Shown piece after piece: positions 34,947 through 46,992 of a DNA stretch of 64,000 bases. The stretch comes from Amaranthus tricolor (Eukaryota; Streptophyta; Magnoliopsida; Caryophyllales; Amaranthaceae): contig NC_080060.1 of NCBI RefSeq assembly GCF_026212465.1, positions 12,564,066-12,628,065 of the forward strand, in the 5' to 3' direction. The number at the start of each line of letters is the position of its first letter. Positions within the stretch are counted from its first letter, which is position 1. The notes beneath the pieces were generated by a model. That model ran no database searches and had not been told where the DNA came from. It worked only from the letters and a program-made list of their open reading frames with translations. A program made the position numbers and the translations under genes.

Positions 34947-35072
34947 ATGATTGAATTAGGGTTGTTTCATGAGATGCTTAGATCAACAAAGAAGGGAACC
35001 TCACGGTCAACTTGGAAGTTAGTTGTTGGATTTCTGTTGGTGTTGGTGTTGCCTTTTCTTTTTCACTGTTAA
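34947..35072 (+). pseudogene. Truncated copy of the small membrane ORF, unit B
   Basis: Counterpart of 11,341-11,505. It keeps the N-terminus and the hydrophobic segment (VVGFLLVLVLPFLFH), but two extra bases (CACTGTTAAAAG against CACTTAAAAG) create a stop after 41 codons. Substitutions upstream: L/F, G/R, N/T, Q/R and L/V. Confidence 0.4.
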
Positions 35073-35272
35073 AAGTGTTTTCTGAAGAAAGAAAATGTGC
35101 TCAATTATGCTGAAATGAATAATTACGTCAACTTTATTTCTGCAACATATAACCATTTTTAATTGGGTAGAGTTGTAATTATCTTTAATCTTCCTTTAAT
35201 CATATATTTGATGATATAATTTCACTTTTGTCTCTTTTATTATTTCATTTCCAAAGTTACCGTATCTTGGAT

Positions 35273-35485
35273 TCAGTCAGTTTACAATAAATATAGTATC
35301 AGAGCGGTACGATTCCGACTATTCCGATGAATTTCATTACAAACATAAAGATGCTTGAGGTTGAAGGTAGAGACATGCAATCAGTGCTTGACTTGTTCAA
35401 AGGTACATGGAAGATAGTTTGTTGTTCCATAGAGTGAAAGTTGATAGCAAGAACCATATTTCATGCATCTACTGGCATTATTCTA
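35273..35485 (+). other. Block lost from unit A, with a PBS-like motif
   Basis: Bracketed by ATCT direct repeats; unit A has only one ATCT and lacks the block. It contains AGTATCAGAGCGG, close to the initiator-Met tRNA primer site (TGGTATCAGAGC) of plant LTR retrotransposons, followed by a short open frame starting MNFITNIKMLEVEG. It may be a retrotransposon relic. Not assigned. Confidence 0.3.
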
Positions 35486-36359
35486 TCATGCTTGAAGATT
35501 TTAAGTTATTTGGTGATTTTGTTTATAACTGACACAACACATAGAACCAACAAGTACAATTGACAAATGCTACAACACATGGAACCAACAAGTCTATCTT
35601 TCGGGATAAACAATCATTGACATACGATAATGTTTGGTTGTGAGTTCATAACAAACGAAAAGTAAGACACCTTTGTAATTGTATGACATCTTGATACCTA
35701 TAAAAAATCAATGTGTGGCAAGTAACCAAATAATAGTAGTATCCTTTTATTTTAATAAATGCATACTACTATTATTACAAAATACTATCTTAACAAATCA
35801 AGTTATGAAATTGACTAATATTTTAATAGTAGTATGCTTTTATTTTTATTCTTTTTGATTTTTGTGTTGGATACAATAATCAATTAATCATTTTACATTA
35901 CTAGTTGTTCCTGGGCGTGCTTTTAGATTAAAAAAATTGTACTATTAATAGTTTAATGAAAGTTATTATGTAAAAAAAGTTATAATAGATAATTTTATGA
36001 AAAAGGTATTGCACTAAATTGAATACAATTAGTTGACAATGTTCAATCTCATATAATACTACCAATAATAACCTTTTTTATTGTAATATATATTAAAATT
36101 CATTTTATTTAGCATACAATAGTGTAATAATTGAAAATTTGTTAAGCTATATAATTATCGTTTCATATAAATGCTAAAACTGAACGTAAGTATAATTATT
36201 TCATATATACATGCACAATTTGGTTGATTCATATCTGGACCCTTTTTGTCTAAGTAAAAAAAGTATAACTATATTGGTTTTAACTATTTGACTTATTTTA
36301 ACTGTTTGACTTATCGGTTCTATCCACTATAATGAATAGGGTATAGATATATGACCCCT

Positions 36360-36645
36360 TCGTAGAAGTAAATGAGGACTGAGTGGCTGCTACTTCACTG
36401 GTGGCGAACGGTCTTCTAGTTTCTTTGTTTCATGCTATGCTCGAAACAACTTTGTAAGAGGTAGTTTTTGTTTGTTCAACTCTAGATGAAACAAGGTTTA
36501 AGCTTCCTGTGACATTTTCTCTCCCCCCTGCTTCGAGGAAGAAAAAGGCTAGCTGTTTTGTATTCACAAAGGGTGTTCAGATGCATTTTATGGAGCTGCC
36601 AGACAACATTAAAGGCTCGTTTGTGAAAAGAGCAAGGCATTAATA
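36360..36645 (+). pseudogene. Degenerate exon-like fragment, unit B
   Basis: From about 36,495 one frame reads FKLPVTFSLPPASRKKKASC, then VFTKGVQMHFMELPDNIKGS, and ends in a stop at about 36,642. The piece before it (GCYFTGGERSSSFFVSCYAR) is open in another frame. Reads as decayed coding DNA. No family recognised. Confidence 0.3.
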
Positions 36646-38903
36646 GGATGATGTAGAGTGCCCTAGAGGTAGGAAGTATTTCTTTTGCTTTAATTAATTT
36701 GCGTACTTGCTTTTGTGGGAAAGGTTTAAATTCTTTTATGATATGTCTATTTAGTCAGATATTCTTATTTGTTAGCTTTTTAATTGATACACTTTCCATT
36801 TTTGGTGATTTTATTTATTTAATACAGTTTTATAAATTTAATCAAAGTAATTAACCGTAATTAATACAATCCTATACTAATGACGTTTTAAAATTTAGTC
36901 AAAGTAATTAACCGTAATTAAATTAAATTTATAATAGGAAGATTCTTATTTGTTAGCTTTTTAATAGTGTAGGTAAGTTAAACCCAAAATCATCTGATAT
37001 ATTAATCATCTGGTAAGTTAAATCCAATATATTATATGTTAATAAAATAATTAATTATATTTCATTATAGAATGTTAAAAAAAACTTTGGTGTATCACAA
37101 AGTTCGAAATTACATTTTCATTTTTGAGTAAAGCCTCTTATATATTTTTTTTCCGATGATTGAAAAGTTCTTGATTTTTCTATCACTTTGATTTTGACTT
37201 TATAAATAGATGATTTGTTTATTAGTTCATAAAAGCTAGATATTTTTGCATTATGCTAATAAATTTTTGTATCAAAATAAACAAGTCTTTTATTACAAAT
37301 TCATCGGTACTTAAAGCTAAAACTGATTTACCATAGGTATTAGTTGTAAACAAAGGATTCACAAGCAAAAATAAATAAGTTGCACCGGTAACCAAAATAA
37401 ATGAAGCTAGTCCAAGTAAATAACAGTGATTCAAAATATTGGCAAATCACCCTTATGTGGAAGAATTTGATACGGTGGTGCTTTTAGAATTTAAATTTAT
37501 CCTTTTTAAACTTTATTTAATATATTGGCATTTATTTTGTGTTTTTATATTAATTTACAAATTACAGTGATTGATTAGGAATTTTTGTAATTATAAGACT
37601 AACATTTTAGAAGTTACATGATTATATATAAAAGGAATTAAATTATTAATTAGCAGGAGGATACAAGTTAAGATCTAGCAGCTCTAACTCTAATCATCTT
37701 CCATTAACAACTTAGGTCTTAATGCTCTATAACATCATGATCACCATCGATGTTATGAACAACATCAGTATTAAGATGGATGTTGGTGATCCTTAACGCA
37801 TGTACATTTGAATGAGGGAGTCATTTGAATCAGGTACTCCCTCATCCAGGCTATAACTACCCGTCTTGTAACTTAACATAAGTCGATTACTACTGGAGGA
37901 AAAATAGCTGAATTTGCCTCCTGAAATTTGATTCTGTGCTATCGCAAAACAAATATATACCTCCTTTTCATATGCCAGTATTGAAAAATCAACAAATTTG
38001 TACCTACACCAAAAAAACTATTAAAAGTAAAAAATGCATCATAAAGAATTGCTCCAATTTTATGTTTAACCACAATATTCTATATCAAAATGGTGACAAC
38101 CATCCTTAAAAATGGTGGAACCTTAATTCAAGAAACAACTATGAAAAAATCTGCAATAGATGAAGTAATAGAAACTTGCAACCTCCTGTATGGATCCAAA
38201 CTGTATCACGTCTCACAACTCAACTGAAACAAGAAAAATTGTTTGCACAGCTATCATGGCTCTGGCAATAAAATATTTGACACTGTTAATGTCGAGACCT
38301 CAATTGAAATATAATATACACATGAATAGCACATTAGAAAGTAGCATTATTAACAATTGGATTATCTCCAATTACCACAAATTGAGGTTAGATTTTACTG
38401 ATATCATTCATATTATTTCGGAGTAACAAAATTTGTAATACAAAAATACATGAGATAGTGCGTACCTGCAAGCCTCCTTAAGCATAGACATAAAAAAAAG
38501 AGAATATACATGAATTTTAGAATAGTTACAACAGAGATAGTCCTCAAATTGCTCAAACTCTAGATATCAAGGGTGCACTCAAAAGAAGTATACAGAGGGA
38601 TACAGAAAAGAATCCTATTATACTAAAAAATTTAAGTTAAATGAAATCATGAATTAAATTTCAACCATGAGTGTTGAATCGAATTTGTTTCACATTATGC
38701 GGGTAGTTTGACGATCGTCTCAGCCAACACTTTAATAGCGGTAAGCTAAAAGAACCTTACAATATGGTGAAGATCCGATGATGCGTGCAATATTTTTCGA
38801 ACTCGAAGCCATATATATGTCGTTCCCAATATGAGTATGCCTTTCAAGGAAATGGAAATCACATGAAGCAAGTTGCGAGATTTAATAACGAATACTCAAC
38901 TAA
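36646..38903. other. Gene-poor stretch, unit B
   Basis: Holds blocks missing from unit A (37,022-37,348; 38,538-38,603) and a segment replaced in A (37,628-37,850). No gene supported. Confidence 0.55.
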
Positions 38904-41376
38904 CACTACAAGAAAAATCATTTTTAGCAACAAGTTTTAGCAACGACAATTTTTTTTCTCGTTGCGAAAAATAAAAGTTGTTGCAAAATCCATTATTGCT
39001 ATAAATAAAAATTAACTTTCCACCTCTTGAACTATTTTCGTGGGTTAGAACACATCTCTAGCAACAACTATTTTTGTAGCTAAAATTAAAATAGTCATTT
39101 GCAATAGCATATTTCGTTGCAAAAACTTATTGAATATATTGATATAACAATGTCGTTGCCAAAAACCTCATAGTATTATTTTTAAAAGAAATTGATTTTT
39201 ATTGTGCATAGTATCTCACCCAAAACAGCGCATAGTATCTCCCTCTCACCCAAACCACGACATTAGTATCTGCCTCACACCCAAACAGCGCCCGTATCCC
39301 TCACCCAAAACTTTCTGCATAGCCAACCGCCGCACAGCCCCAACGTAGAGTGCCCGACGACCATGGTGGTTGTAAGAGTGATCTCTTTGCTTCACACAAT
39401 AGCCAAATCAGGCACATAATCGAGATGGGTAGCTCTCAACCTCTTTAGTTCTCATTTGTTCAATTGAATGGACTTAAATTTTGGTTCTTTCATTTTAAAT
39501 ATAATTGATGATTTTTTTTAAGAAAATTTTATGTGGTTAGATTTATTATTTGGATGTTTCTTTGGTTATAATTTTCTGGGTTTTGCCCTTAAACTCAATC
39601 AATCGCCATTCACTCTTTAATGTTGACGGAAATCACACTATGAAATTACTCAATTGTTGATGTTTAGGACCCAACATTTGCATCCTGCTTTAATTAAGAG
39701 TAGCAACCTAACTGTAGGATCTGAAAATAATTTCACGCATAATTGTTTTTGCTTGCTAGACTCATGTTTAGGTGAAGTATGGTTATGACTTATGACAAGT
39801 TAATTTCCTTCCTGATCTGGTTACCAATGTTCTGGATTCTGCTGTTCATCTTTGTGATTTCAGTTCAGCCATCCAAAACTCCGAGAAGCTATGTCTGACT
39901 TAATTTTATAATTTTTATTTCAGGACGTTGCTCTTACAGACTTCCTCCAACACATCCCATAAGGTTGGCTCTTTCTCTCAACTTCTCAGTGTTCTACTTT
40001 GAGATCCTCAATTCTGCTGATAAAGCTTGTAGCATGGCTAAACAGGTAAATATGTCTGTTTCATTCTAAAGTTTTTATGGTTGAAGTATTTTTCATTTTT
40101 GGAGTAGATAATAACCCCACATGAACTTGTTTTCGTTTCACCCCCCACTTATCTTAATGTGGATGATACTATTGAGTGTAGCTCTTATATATTGATGCTA
40201 GAAGGATTGTGCTTTCCATTGTAGATTTGTACCTCTAAATAACGTTTATGGACTTCTTGCAGTTTGCATTGGATTCTATGTAGGAGCTTCCCAAAGTTTT
40301 TGATTTTATTATTTGATCACAAAAGATGGACTTGTTATCATTGATGCTCTTTATAATTGTCTACTACTCTTGTAGTCCTATATTAAGTGTTGAAGTAGGT
40401 AAATATTTTGCAGAGTTGAATTAGTGATACCGAGTGTAGAAAGTTTCCCTTAGGGGCCTTCGTGGATTAAGTGTAAAACGGAGGAAATAGTGAGAGAAAA
40501 TTTATGGAAATTTTATAGACTTCGATTGATAGTGAAAGAGGAGGATAAAGTATAGTAATCTTTTATCCTTCTAGAAAATCTTGGCTTGCACATTTTTCAT
40601 CCCACCAATGCCAATCATTACTACTATCTTCACCACCTCCATCCTCATACCCACCCCCAAGGTGTAGAAAATAAGAAACAAAGTAACCCACAAAAAGTAC
40701 CCCAAGGTGTAGAGAAGAACAGGGATTTGATGCACTTGGACGCAAATCTACAGCCTATTTCGGCTGGAAAGAAGATGTGGAGTATTTTGGACTGTTCTGT
40801 CGTCAAGCTCAGAATCGATCTTAAGGGGTATAGTTTAATTTGTTCATGTGGCATTCATGTGTGTTAAAACTTTTGTGATTTCTTCGAGTTTGCTATCTGC
40901 TATTTATCTTCACATTCTTGTACAGCTGGTATATTGTACAGCTGGTATGTGTTTCGGACTTTGATTGTGATGAATTGGTGTTCTGCTGTCATCCGCTTGC
41001 TGTTGCTGCCTTCTGCTCTGCTGCTGCTTCCATCTGATGCTGCTGCTACCGTAGCTGCTGCTGCTGTTGATGGTGCTGTCATTGCTACTGCTGCCGTTGA
41101 TGTTACTGCTGCTGCCGTTGCTGCAGTGTGCCATCTGAAGCTGCTGCGTGCGTGTACTAATGTTCTAAGGCTTGGTTGATTCCTCTAGTTAGACATGGGT
41201 GGTGTGTACTAATGTTCTAAGAAGCTGTTTGATATTTTTTTAGACGTGCATATATATGTATTTCTCTTGTTATTAATATATAATTTTTATATTGTTGGTT
41301 CTATATAAATTATATAACGATAATATTTTACAATGATTTTAGTTTGTTGCCAAAGGAATTGGTTTTTCTTGTGGTG
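38904..41376 (+). mobile_element. Complete CACTA element with captured 14-3-3 exon, unit B
   Basis: 2,473 bp. Left end CACTACAAGAAAAATC; right end, inverted, CACCACAAGAAAAACC. TAA is directly repeated on both sides (38,901-38,903 and 41,377-41,379), the 3-bp target duplication of CACTA elements. AGCAAC / GTTGC subterminal repeats crowd the left end and recur before the right end (GTTTGTTGCCAAAGG). It carries a spliced-gene fragment and a GCT-rich block but no transposase, so it must be mobilised in trans, if at all. Confidence 0.93.
39924..40045 (+). pseudogene. 14-3-3 exon captured in CACTA, unit B
   Basis: Same 122-base exon as in unit A with intact splice borders (TTTATTTCAG before, AACAG|GTAAA after). 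It reads DVALTD, then a 1-base deletion, then [20 protein letters not shown] and [18 protein letters not shown] in B against ALKD in A suggests that B is closer to the source gene. The shared frameshift shows the exon was already broken before the segmental duplication. Confidence 0.88.
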
Positions 41377-41845
41377 TAACTGATTACTTAAATGCTCATC
41401 TAACATAATAGCTCATCAAATTATCAGACCGCTATTCTTCGCAAGACATTTACATGTACTGACTACCTGGAGAAAAAGAGAGTATGTAGAGAAGTTTAAA
41501 AGTAGGAAATTTTTTCCAAGGAAGTTCGTGAAGGCAATGCGAACATTCTACATGCAAAAATAGAAATGTTTATTATTGTCAAAAATAGCAGCTTCAAATT
41601 ATTAAAGAAGAAAGGACATTAAGGTTAGTTACAGTTTCAGTTAGACACAAGGCACAGCTTGTGGGACACAGCCATAGCAACAGAACAAATAGTAAACAAA
41701 AGGAGTGAACTATACTTCACATGTAAACAGACAACTGACATGCTTATGTACCAGACTCAAAGGTCAACAAAAGACTTTCTGTACAAAAGTGACGGGGCAA
41801 GAGTGTAGGTGACGAAGAAAACCACAAAAGAAAAAAAATAAATAC

Positions 41846-41952
41846 CTAAAGACGGCCAATGACTTTTTCTGGAGCCTTAACTTTCTTGTCTTTTGAGTCT
41901 GTATTCTTGGCTTCTTGCTTTATGGAGGAAATTTCATAATCATCATGTTGAA
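41846..41952 (-). CDS. Candidate terminal exon of an unrecognised gene, unit B
   Basis: On the minus strand the acceptor GCTGTTTTGTAG is followed, in one frame, by QHDDYEISSIKQEAKNTDSK, then KVKAPEKVIGRL and a stop at 41,846. The hydrophilic, Lys/Glu-rich composition over 35 codons with a clean acceptor looks like a real last exon. Upstream exons would lie to the right (42,000-43,600), where I cannot assemble a convincing series. In unit A the tail is replaced by other sequence. Confidence 0.35.
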
Positions 41953-43599
41953 CTACAAAACAGCCAAATTAAGCTAAATGACCAACTTTGAAGAATGTTC
42001 ATTTCAAGTTGGAAAACCCATGAAAACCAATTATAAACCAATTACATAAAAAATTAACACAAATTACAAACCAATTTTCTTCAACCTTAATTTAGAAGAA
42101 TTTTCATTTTCAACAAATCAGAAAGAACATCAGAACACGAAGACGAGCAATTCGAAGAATTCCCAGCTTGAACAGGGATAAATTGCTGACCTTGAAAATT
42201 TGTGGGTATAGAATTGAAAGGTCTAGCAATAAAAAGATCTCCATCCCATTTCATTTATGAACTTTCCATCAGTTGCGCTACAACATCAGTCCCAAAACCA
42301 AGGAGGAAAAAAAAGACAACCAACAAACAAATAAAAAGAATCCAGCAAATAAGAGTTAATCACCAGGCATATATGACAGTCTAGTCAAAGACATACACAG
42401 ACCACACAAAACTCAGTCTGGTCTTAAGTAGACCACCTTATATGAATGCATGGGTCATTTACTTCAATCTTTGGTTTACCTTAAACTTACCTTCAATACA
42501 TATGGGAATATGAACACTAAAACTTTCAGCTTCAAATGCTCAATACAAGATAAGCATCTCCATTACCAAATATTTACAGGACAAATACCACAGGATTTTC
42601 TCGCTAATATTCAACCCAGAGAACTGACCTCTTTTCTTTAGCTCGTTTTTCTACAAAAATCTTGCTACATATTTCTTTTCTCGGAGTTCCAATTAAATTT
42701 TTATATACATCTTTTTGGAAAACTTTACCTTAGAAGTTCGCCTCCATTCACCCACTCTTATTCACTTCCCTCCCTTAAACATTGTTCCAAAAGAAAATGG
42801 AGCAAGTCATTTGAGACAGCAGGAGTGATAAGTAATAGAGAGATCAATTATTAGAAAGGAATCCATATACAAAAGAACTTTCACGAAAAAAAAGAATCAT
42901 GCATTCTAGCCACTATGAAGCAATTTATCTACAAAATGAAGATATACCAAATGTCAATTGTAGCTTAGAAGCTAAAACTGAACTTTAGCTATAAACAAAT
43001 AACCTCAAAACAGAAATTTGAAAACTCTTTTCTGATCCTTTAATGAAGCTTTCAATAAATTGATTGAGTGCTTGATTTATACCCTTCAATTTCATATGGT
43101 TCTTAATTTGTTTGATGATGCTTTGAATTCCGGCATTTGGGTGCAAAAATGTGTTTATTGTAAGGCAATACAGGCATCTGTAAAAGGTTGGTGAATTGGG
43201 GAGAGGTTTGCAGTTGTTGAAACTAATGGAGGAGAGAAAACTTGGGTTTAATGTGTTTATAATGTTTTGATTAGTGGTTTGTGTTAGGAAAAAATAACTA
43301 CTACTGAGTAATGACTCAATCAATAAATTATACACTAAAACAACCATAAAGAGAGATTAAACAACAAAGATATTATCAACAACAAAGATATTATAAACTG
43401 GGTATGTTTGATTTCTTCAAATTAGCCACCAATTTTCAATTTCTCACAGAATTTTCAACAGCAAAAATATTAAATTTTGTTTCCGATTCAAAGCCTACAA
43501 AACAATACTTTCAAAGATTGAAGAAATTGAGTAGCACTTCAAAACTTGACTCAAAGTTGAGTTTTCTTCAGGTCTTTACATATGTTAATCTTTACATAT
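41953..43599. other. Stretch almost identical to unit A, function unclear
   Basis: Counterpart of 20,179-21,825. It includes the small minus ORF 42,087-42,254 (55 codons, MKWDGDLFIARPF), which holds a splice-donor-like CAAG|GTCAGC in its middle. It could be an exon of the gene whose candidate last exon is 41,846-41,952. No homology recognised. Confidence 0.4.
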
Positions 43600-43604
43600 A
43601 TATC

Positions 43605-44601
43605 TGATGCGAGTATGGGGTTGAAAACTCAAAGAACCTGATAAATCCTTCCAAGAACAATGCCAAGATTGATCTTGAACAAACGCCACACGATAAGCCT
43701 TCTGTTCTGAATGAACAGAAGGTGGCCAGAACAATTCTGATGAATGGTTCTGTGCCTTGGATAGAAACAAATTGGCCTTATATCAACCAATTGGCCTCTT
43801 CCTCACACTAATATTAAGATTCACTCTCTTAACCCTCGTGGAACAAACCGAATGTCTCTTTGTTTCACTCACAAAGAACTCACCCAGGCAAAGGAAATTG
43901 CAAGGCAATTTACTTGAAGGAATTTGTCATTAACAATCTGTGTATTTTTCATACAAATGAGAGGATCCCTTTATATAGGAATTCCAAGGAAAAAAAAATA
44001 ACGGCTATAACAAGGATTAACTAACACATTTTAAAGAGCACGTGATAGGCACGTTTGTTTTAAAACAGAAACAGAAATCAGAAATTATGCTAAGTATGCT
44101 TCCAGCTCTTCCAGTTCTGATCTGTCTGACAGGGGACCTTCAGCTCCCTTTTTTGGTGTCTTACTGTGATCGTTAGGAGGCACTTAAGGTCTTGTTGGAT
44201 AGGTCTGTGTATAGAGATTCCATTTCTACCCTCCATGTCCTCCAAGATGCGTGGGTTAGCTCTGGACAACCCTTGCAAGGTAGGCTGGTCGGCAGATTTG
44301 TTGGATTGTCTGTTCTGCTATTTGTTGGCTTTGAACCAAGCTTCTGTTATGTCTGATGGTTGCTGGGAGACCTTCTGTTGTTCCCTCCTGGACTTGCCAT
44401 GTCTTGATACTCATGCTTGGTCCAGCTTGGAGGTAGGCTTCCTTAGTTTTCGTGCTAAGCTCAGTAAGTTCAGTTTCAGCAAGTGTGTTGTTGATCCAAT
44501 TATGCTCTTCATGGTTTGTCTTGGATTGTAGGTTGTTTATAATTGGATCATGGTCCAACCCTTACATAGCATTAAGACCTGATCCAAGCATACATGGATC
44601 A
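43605..44601 (-). repeat. 3' LTR (element orientation minus)
   Basis: 997 bp. It differs from the other LTR by a few substitutions and a 13-base block (GAACAGAAGGTGG present here, missing in the other), so the insertion is fairly recent. Confidence 0.92.
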
Positions 44602-44616
44602 TTCCCTCCTTCTTGG
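44602..44616 (-). other. Polypurine tract of the LTR retrotransposon
   Basis: The minus strand reads AAGAAGGAGGGAA directly before the LTR start TGATCC. It sets the element's orientation. Confidence 0.8.
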
Positions 44617-45143
44617 AAAAAGAATTGTTTTTAATTCTTGACCTTCTCCTTGAATGCTTGGACAAAGTTGTTCATGCGTGCAGCCTACTGATGCTACTTG
44701 ATCTGACTTGCAAAATGCTGTTGCTGCTGGCTGTCAGAATATAAGCTCACTGATCTAAATCATCACACACTTATTTTCAATGTACACCACAACTTATCCT
44801 CATGTGCACAAGCTCTCCTTCTACACAAGTCCTGCTTCTATTGCCCAGAACACATCAGTTTCAGTTGGTCAGATACCTACTGCCCAGAACACATCAATTT
44901 CTATTGTTGCTACTATTGATCAGATGAACTGCTACTGCTGATATTCTGACTAGAATCTCCTTCTACACACACGCACATGCTGCTGATCACCGATGCTTTT
45001 AAACTGTATCTGCTGAGCTACAATTTCTGATGCACCTGCTGCTCCTGCTCACATTTGCACATGTGGCTGTTACCCCTACACTGATAATATCGTGCACACT
45101 GATCTGATTCATCTGTTGCTGGCACACGAATCTGTATTCTGAT

Positions 45144-45485
45144 CTACATACAAACACTCCTACATACAAACACTCCACAAACCAAGTCCCCCATAATCAT
45201 CACACATGTAAGGATGAATGATCTTGCCTTTACTTGCATAATCAACCACACCCATACGTTAAACAAGCTTACCAAGAAGATTACCTTGCTTCTATTGCCA
45301 AGACTACATTCAACTTGTTGTATTCTCCCCTTAGAAAAAATTCGACCCCGAATTTTTGTAGGGTTAAACTCAACAAATTTGCTAACATGAACAAACTCAA
45401 AAAAATCAGTAATCCTTACAAAATCATGCTTCTTTGTTGGTTCTAGTAGTGAATCATCTTCAAAACTTGCATGAACATTGGCCAC
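45144..45485 (-). pseudogene. Retrotransposon polyprotein C-terminus remnant
   Basis: 113 codons on the minus strand. The middle part, DFFEFVHVSKFVEFNP followed by RGRIFSKGRIQQVE, recalls the DLRTNxFxEGE-type end of plant Ty3/gypsy polyproteins. This is a weak resemblance. The hydrophobic last part is probably not translated. Confidence 0.3.
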
Positions 45486-45494
45486 ATGTAATAC

Positions 45495-46046
45495 CTACTG
45501 CCTAGTACAACGCAAATCATCACAAGATGTCTCTACAACCTTTTCAAGATCATCGAGAATCTCTACACAAGATGCCTCAACATCTCCTTTAAGATCATTA
45601 ATCACCTCTACACAAGATGGTACAACAATTTCTTCACTATTCTCCACAATGGATGGTTCTTGATTGCTACCAAAAGAAGAAAACAATGGTGTTCTTTTTG
45701 TATCAACATGCTTTGAAATGATCTCAAATTTAATCCTAACCGGATCAACATCAGTGTTATACTCATGAACAATCACCACTTTAGAATCCCCATATTGCTC
45801 TTGCAATCTTTGTTGAAATCTCAGCTTTTCTTGTTGAAGATGAAGCTTCCTCTTCAAGCTTTGCTTTTGACTCCTAACATTCACCAATTGTTTATGCAAA
45901 TTATCAACTCGCACCCAATGCCTAAATCTTTCATAAATCTTTTTTAGCTCTTCAAGACTGGCTTCCTCATCCTCCAATGATGCTAGTTGAAGTTTTTCAA
46001 TGGCATAATCTAGTTTATCCAATGGTTTATGTATGTTCATGTTCAC
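45495..46046 (-). CDS. Coiled-coil protein of the LTR retrotransposon
   Basis: 183 codons. Residues from about 15 to 95 are rich in Leu, Lys, Glu and Gln with heptad-like spacing (LDYAIEKLQLASLEDEEASL, then QKQSLKRKLHLQQEKLRFQQ), which predicts a coiled coil. The last third is acidic with repeats of the type SCVEVINDLKG / SCVEILDDLEK / SCDDL. No zinc knuckle, protease or RT is seen. It could be a gag-like structural protein of a non-autonomous element, or host sequence taken up by it. A second minus frame follows (45,144-45,485). Confidence 0.55.
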   Translation of the reverse strand: MNMNIHKPLDKLDYAIEKLQLASLEDEEASLEELKKIYERFRHWVRVDNLHKQLVNVRSQKQSLKRKLHLQQEKLRFQQRLQEQYGDSKVVIVHEYNTDVDPVRIKFEIISKHVDTKRTPLFSSFGSNQEPSIVENSEEIVVPSCVEVINDLKGDVEASCVEILDDLEKVVETSCDDLRCTRQ

Positions 46047-46973
46047 TATTGAAGACTCGGTATTCTAAGACTCAAGAATCTCTCAAAAACAAAGTGTGAG
46101 AGTAAGAAAAAGGGTGAAAAAGAGAAAAAAGGAACAGAAACGAAGTTTGGAAAATTTTTGTGCACAAAACAGAAACAAAAAAAAAAACAGAACCCACACA
46201 GCCCAAATTCAGAAATCTGTATGAAATGTTTGCTACTGAAAACCCGACCAAACCAACTCCAAGTATGATGAAATTTGGTGACAACACACCTCAAGATGTC
46301 TACAAACACCCCAAATTGGAAATACTCAAATACGTGGTCTAGTTTGATCACAATTCAAAAATTCCTCCAAACATCCAATCTGAACTGTTTTTGTGACCTT
46401 TGGTCTAAACACTTGCGCATCTTTTTTTCCACAACTTCAATGACTACACAAGAAGACTGAAGAAAAACTAGACTCAAAATACCCAACGTGAAAAAAAGAA
46501 ACAATGAAAAAGACTCAAAAAGGAAGGAGACACAAGGAAAATACAGACGACAAATACAAAAGAGACTCTCCTGTACTTTGCAAAACAAACATGCAATGGG
46601 TCACTCAAGAAACCTATAAATCATATGAAAAAGTGCACAAATGATGTGGTTTGATGAATATAGGATAGTGATTGATAATGTGGTAGAAAATGAAGGCCAA
46701 ACAAAGGAATCTTGATAGCTTTTCGAAGACAACTTACCAAGGTACCCGGATTTGATCAGTTTTGGGCAGGCTTTAAAGAAAATTCATATCTCCTTAACTA
46801 CAACACCAAATTCAATGATTCAAAAGCCAAACGTTTCCCAACTCAATCAGGAATACCGTGTAAAAACAGTTTTGAAAAACAATCACAATACCATCCCCGA
46901 AACGCTACTGTTTTCGACCCCAAATGCAGTCAGTTTCAGACAGCTTCTATTTCTTCGTGTCCCTTATCTGCAA

Positions 46974-46992
46974 CCTTGCTCTAATATCAAGT
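46974..46992 (-). other. Primer binding site of the LTR retrotransposon
   Basis: The minus strand reads ACTTGATATTAGAGCAAGG right after the 5' LTR. It matches the initiator-Met type (TTGGTATCAGAGC) except at two positions. Confidence 0.7.

Noticed and set aside
44166..44558. ORFs of 100-121 codons, repeated at 47,543-47,935
   Set aside because: They lie wholly inside the two LTRs and are open on both strands, a property of LTR sequence.
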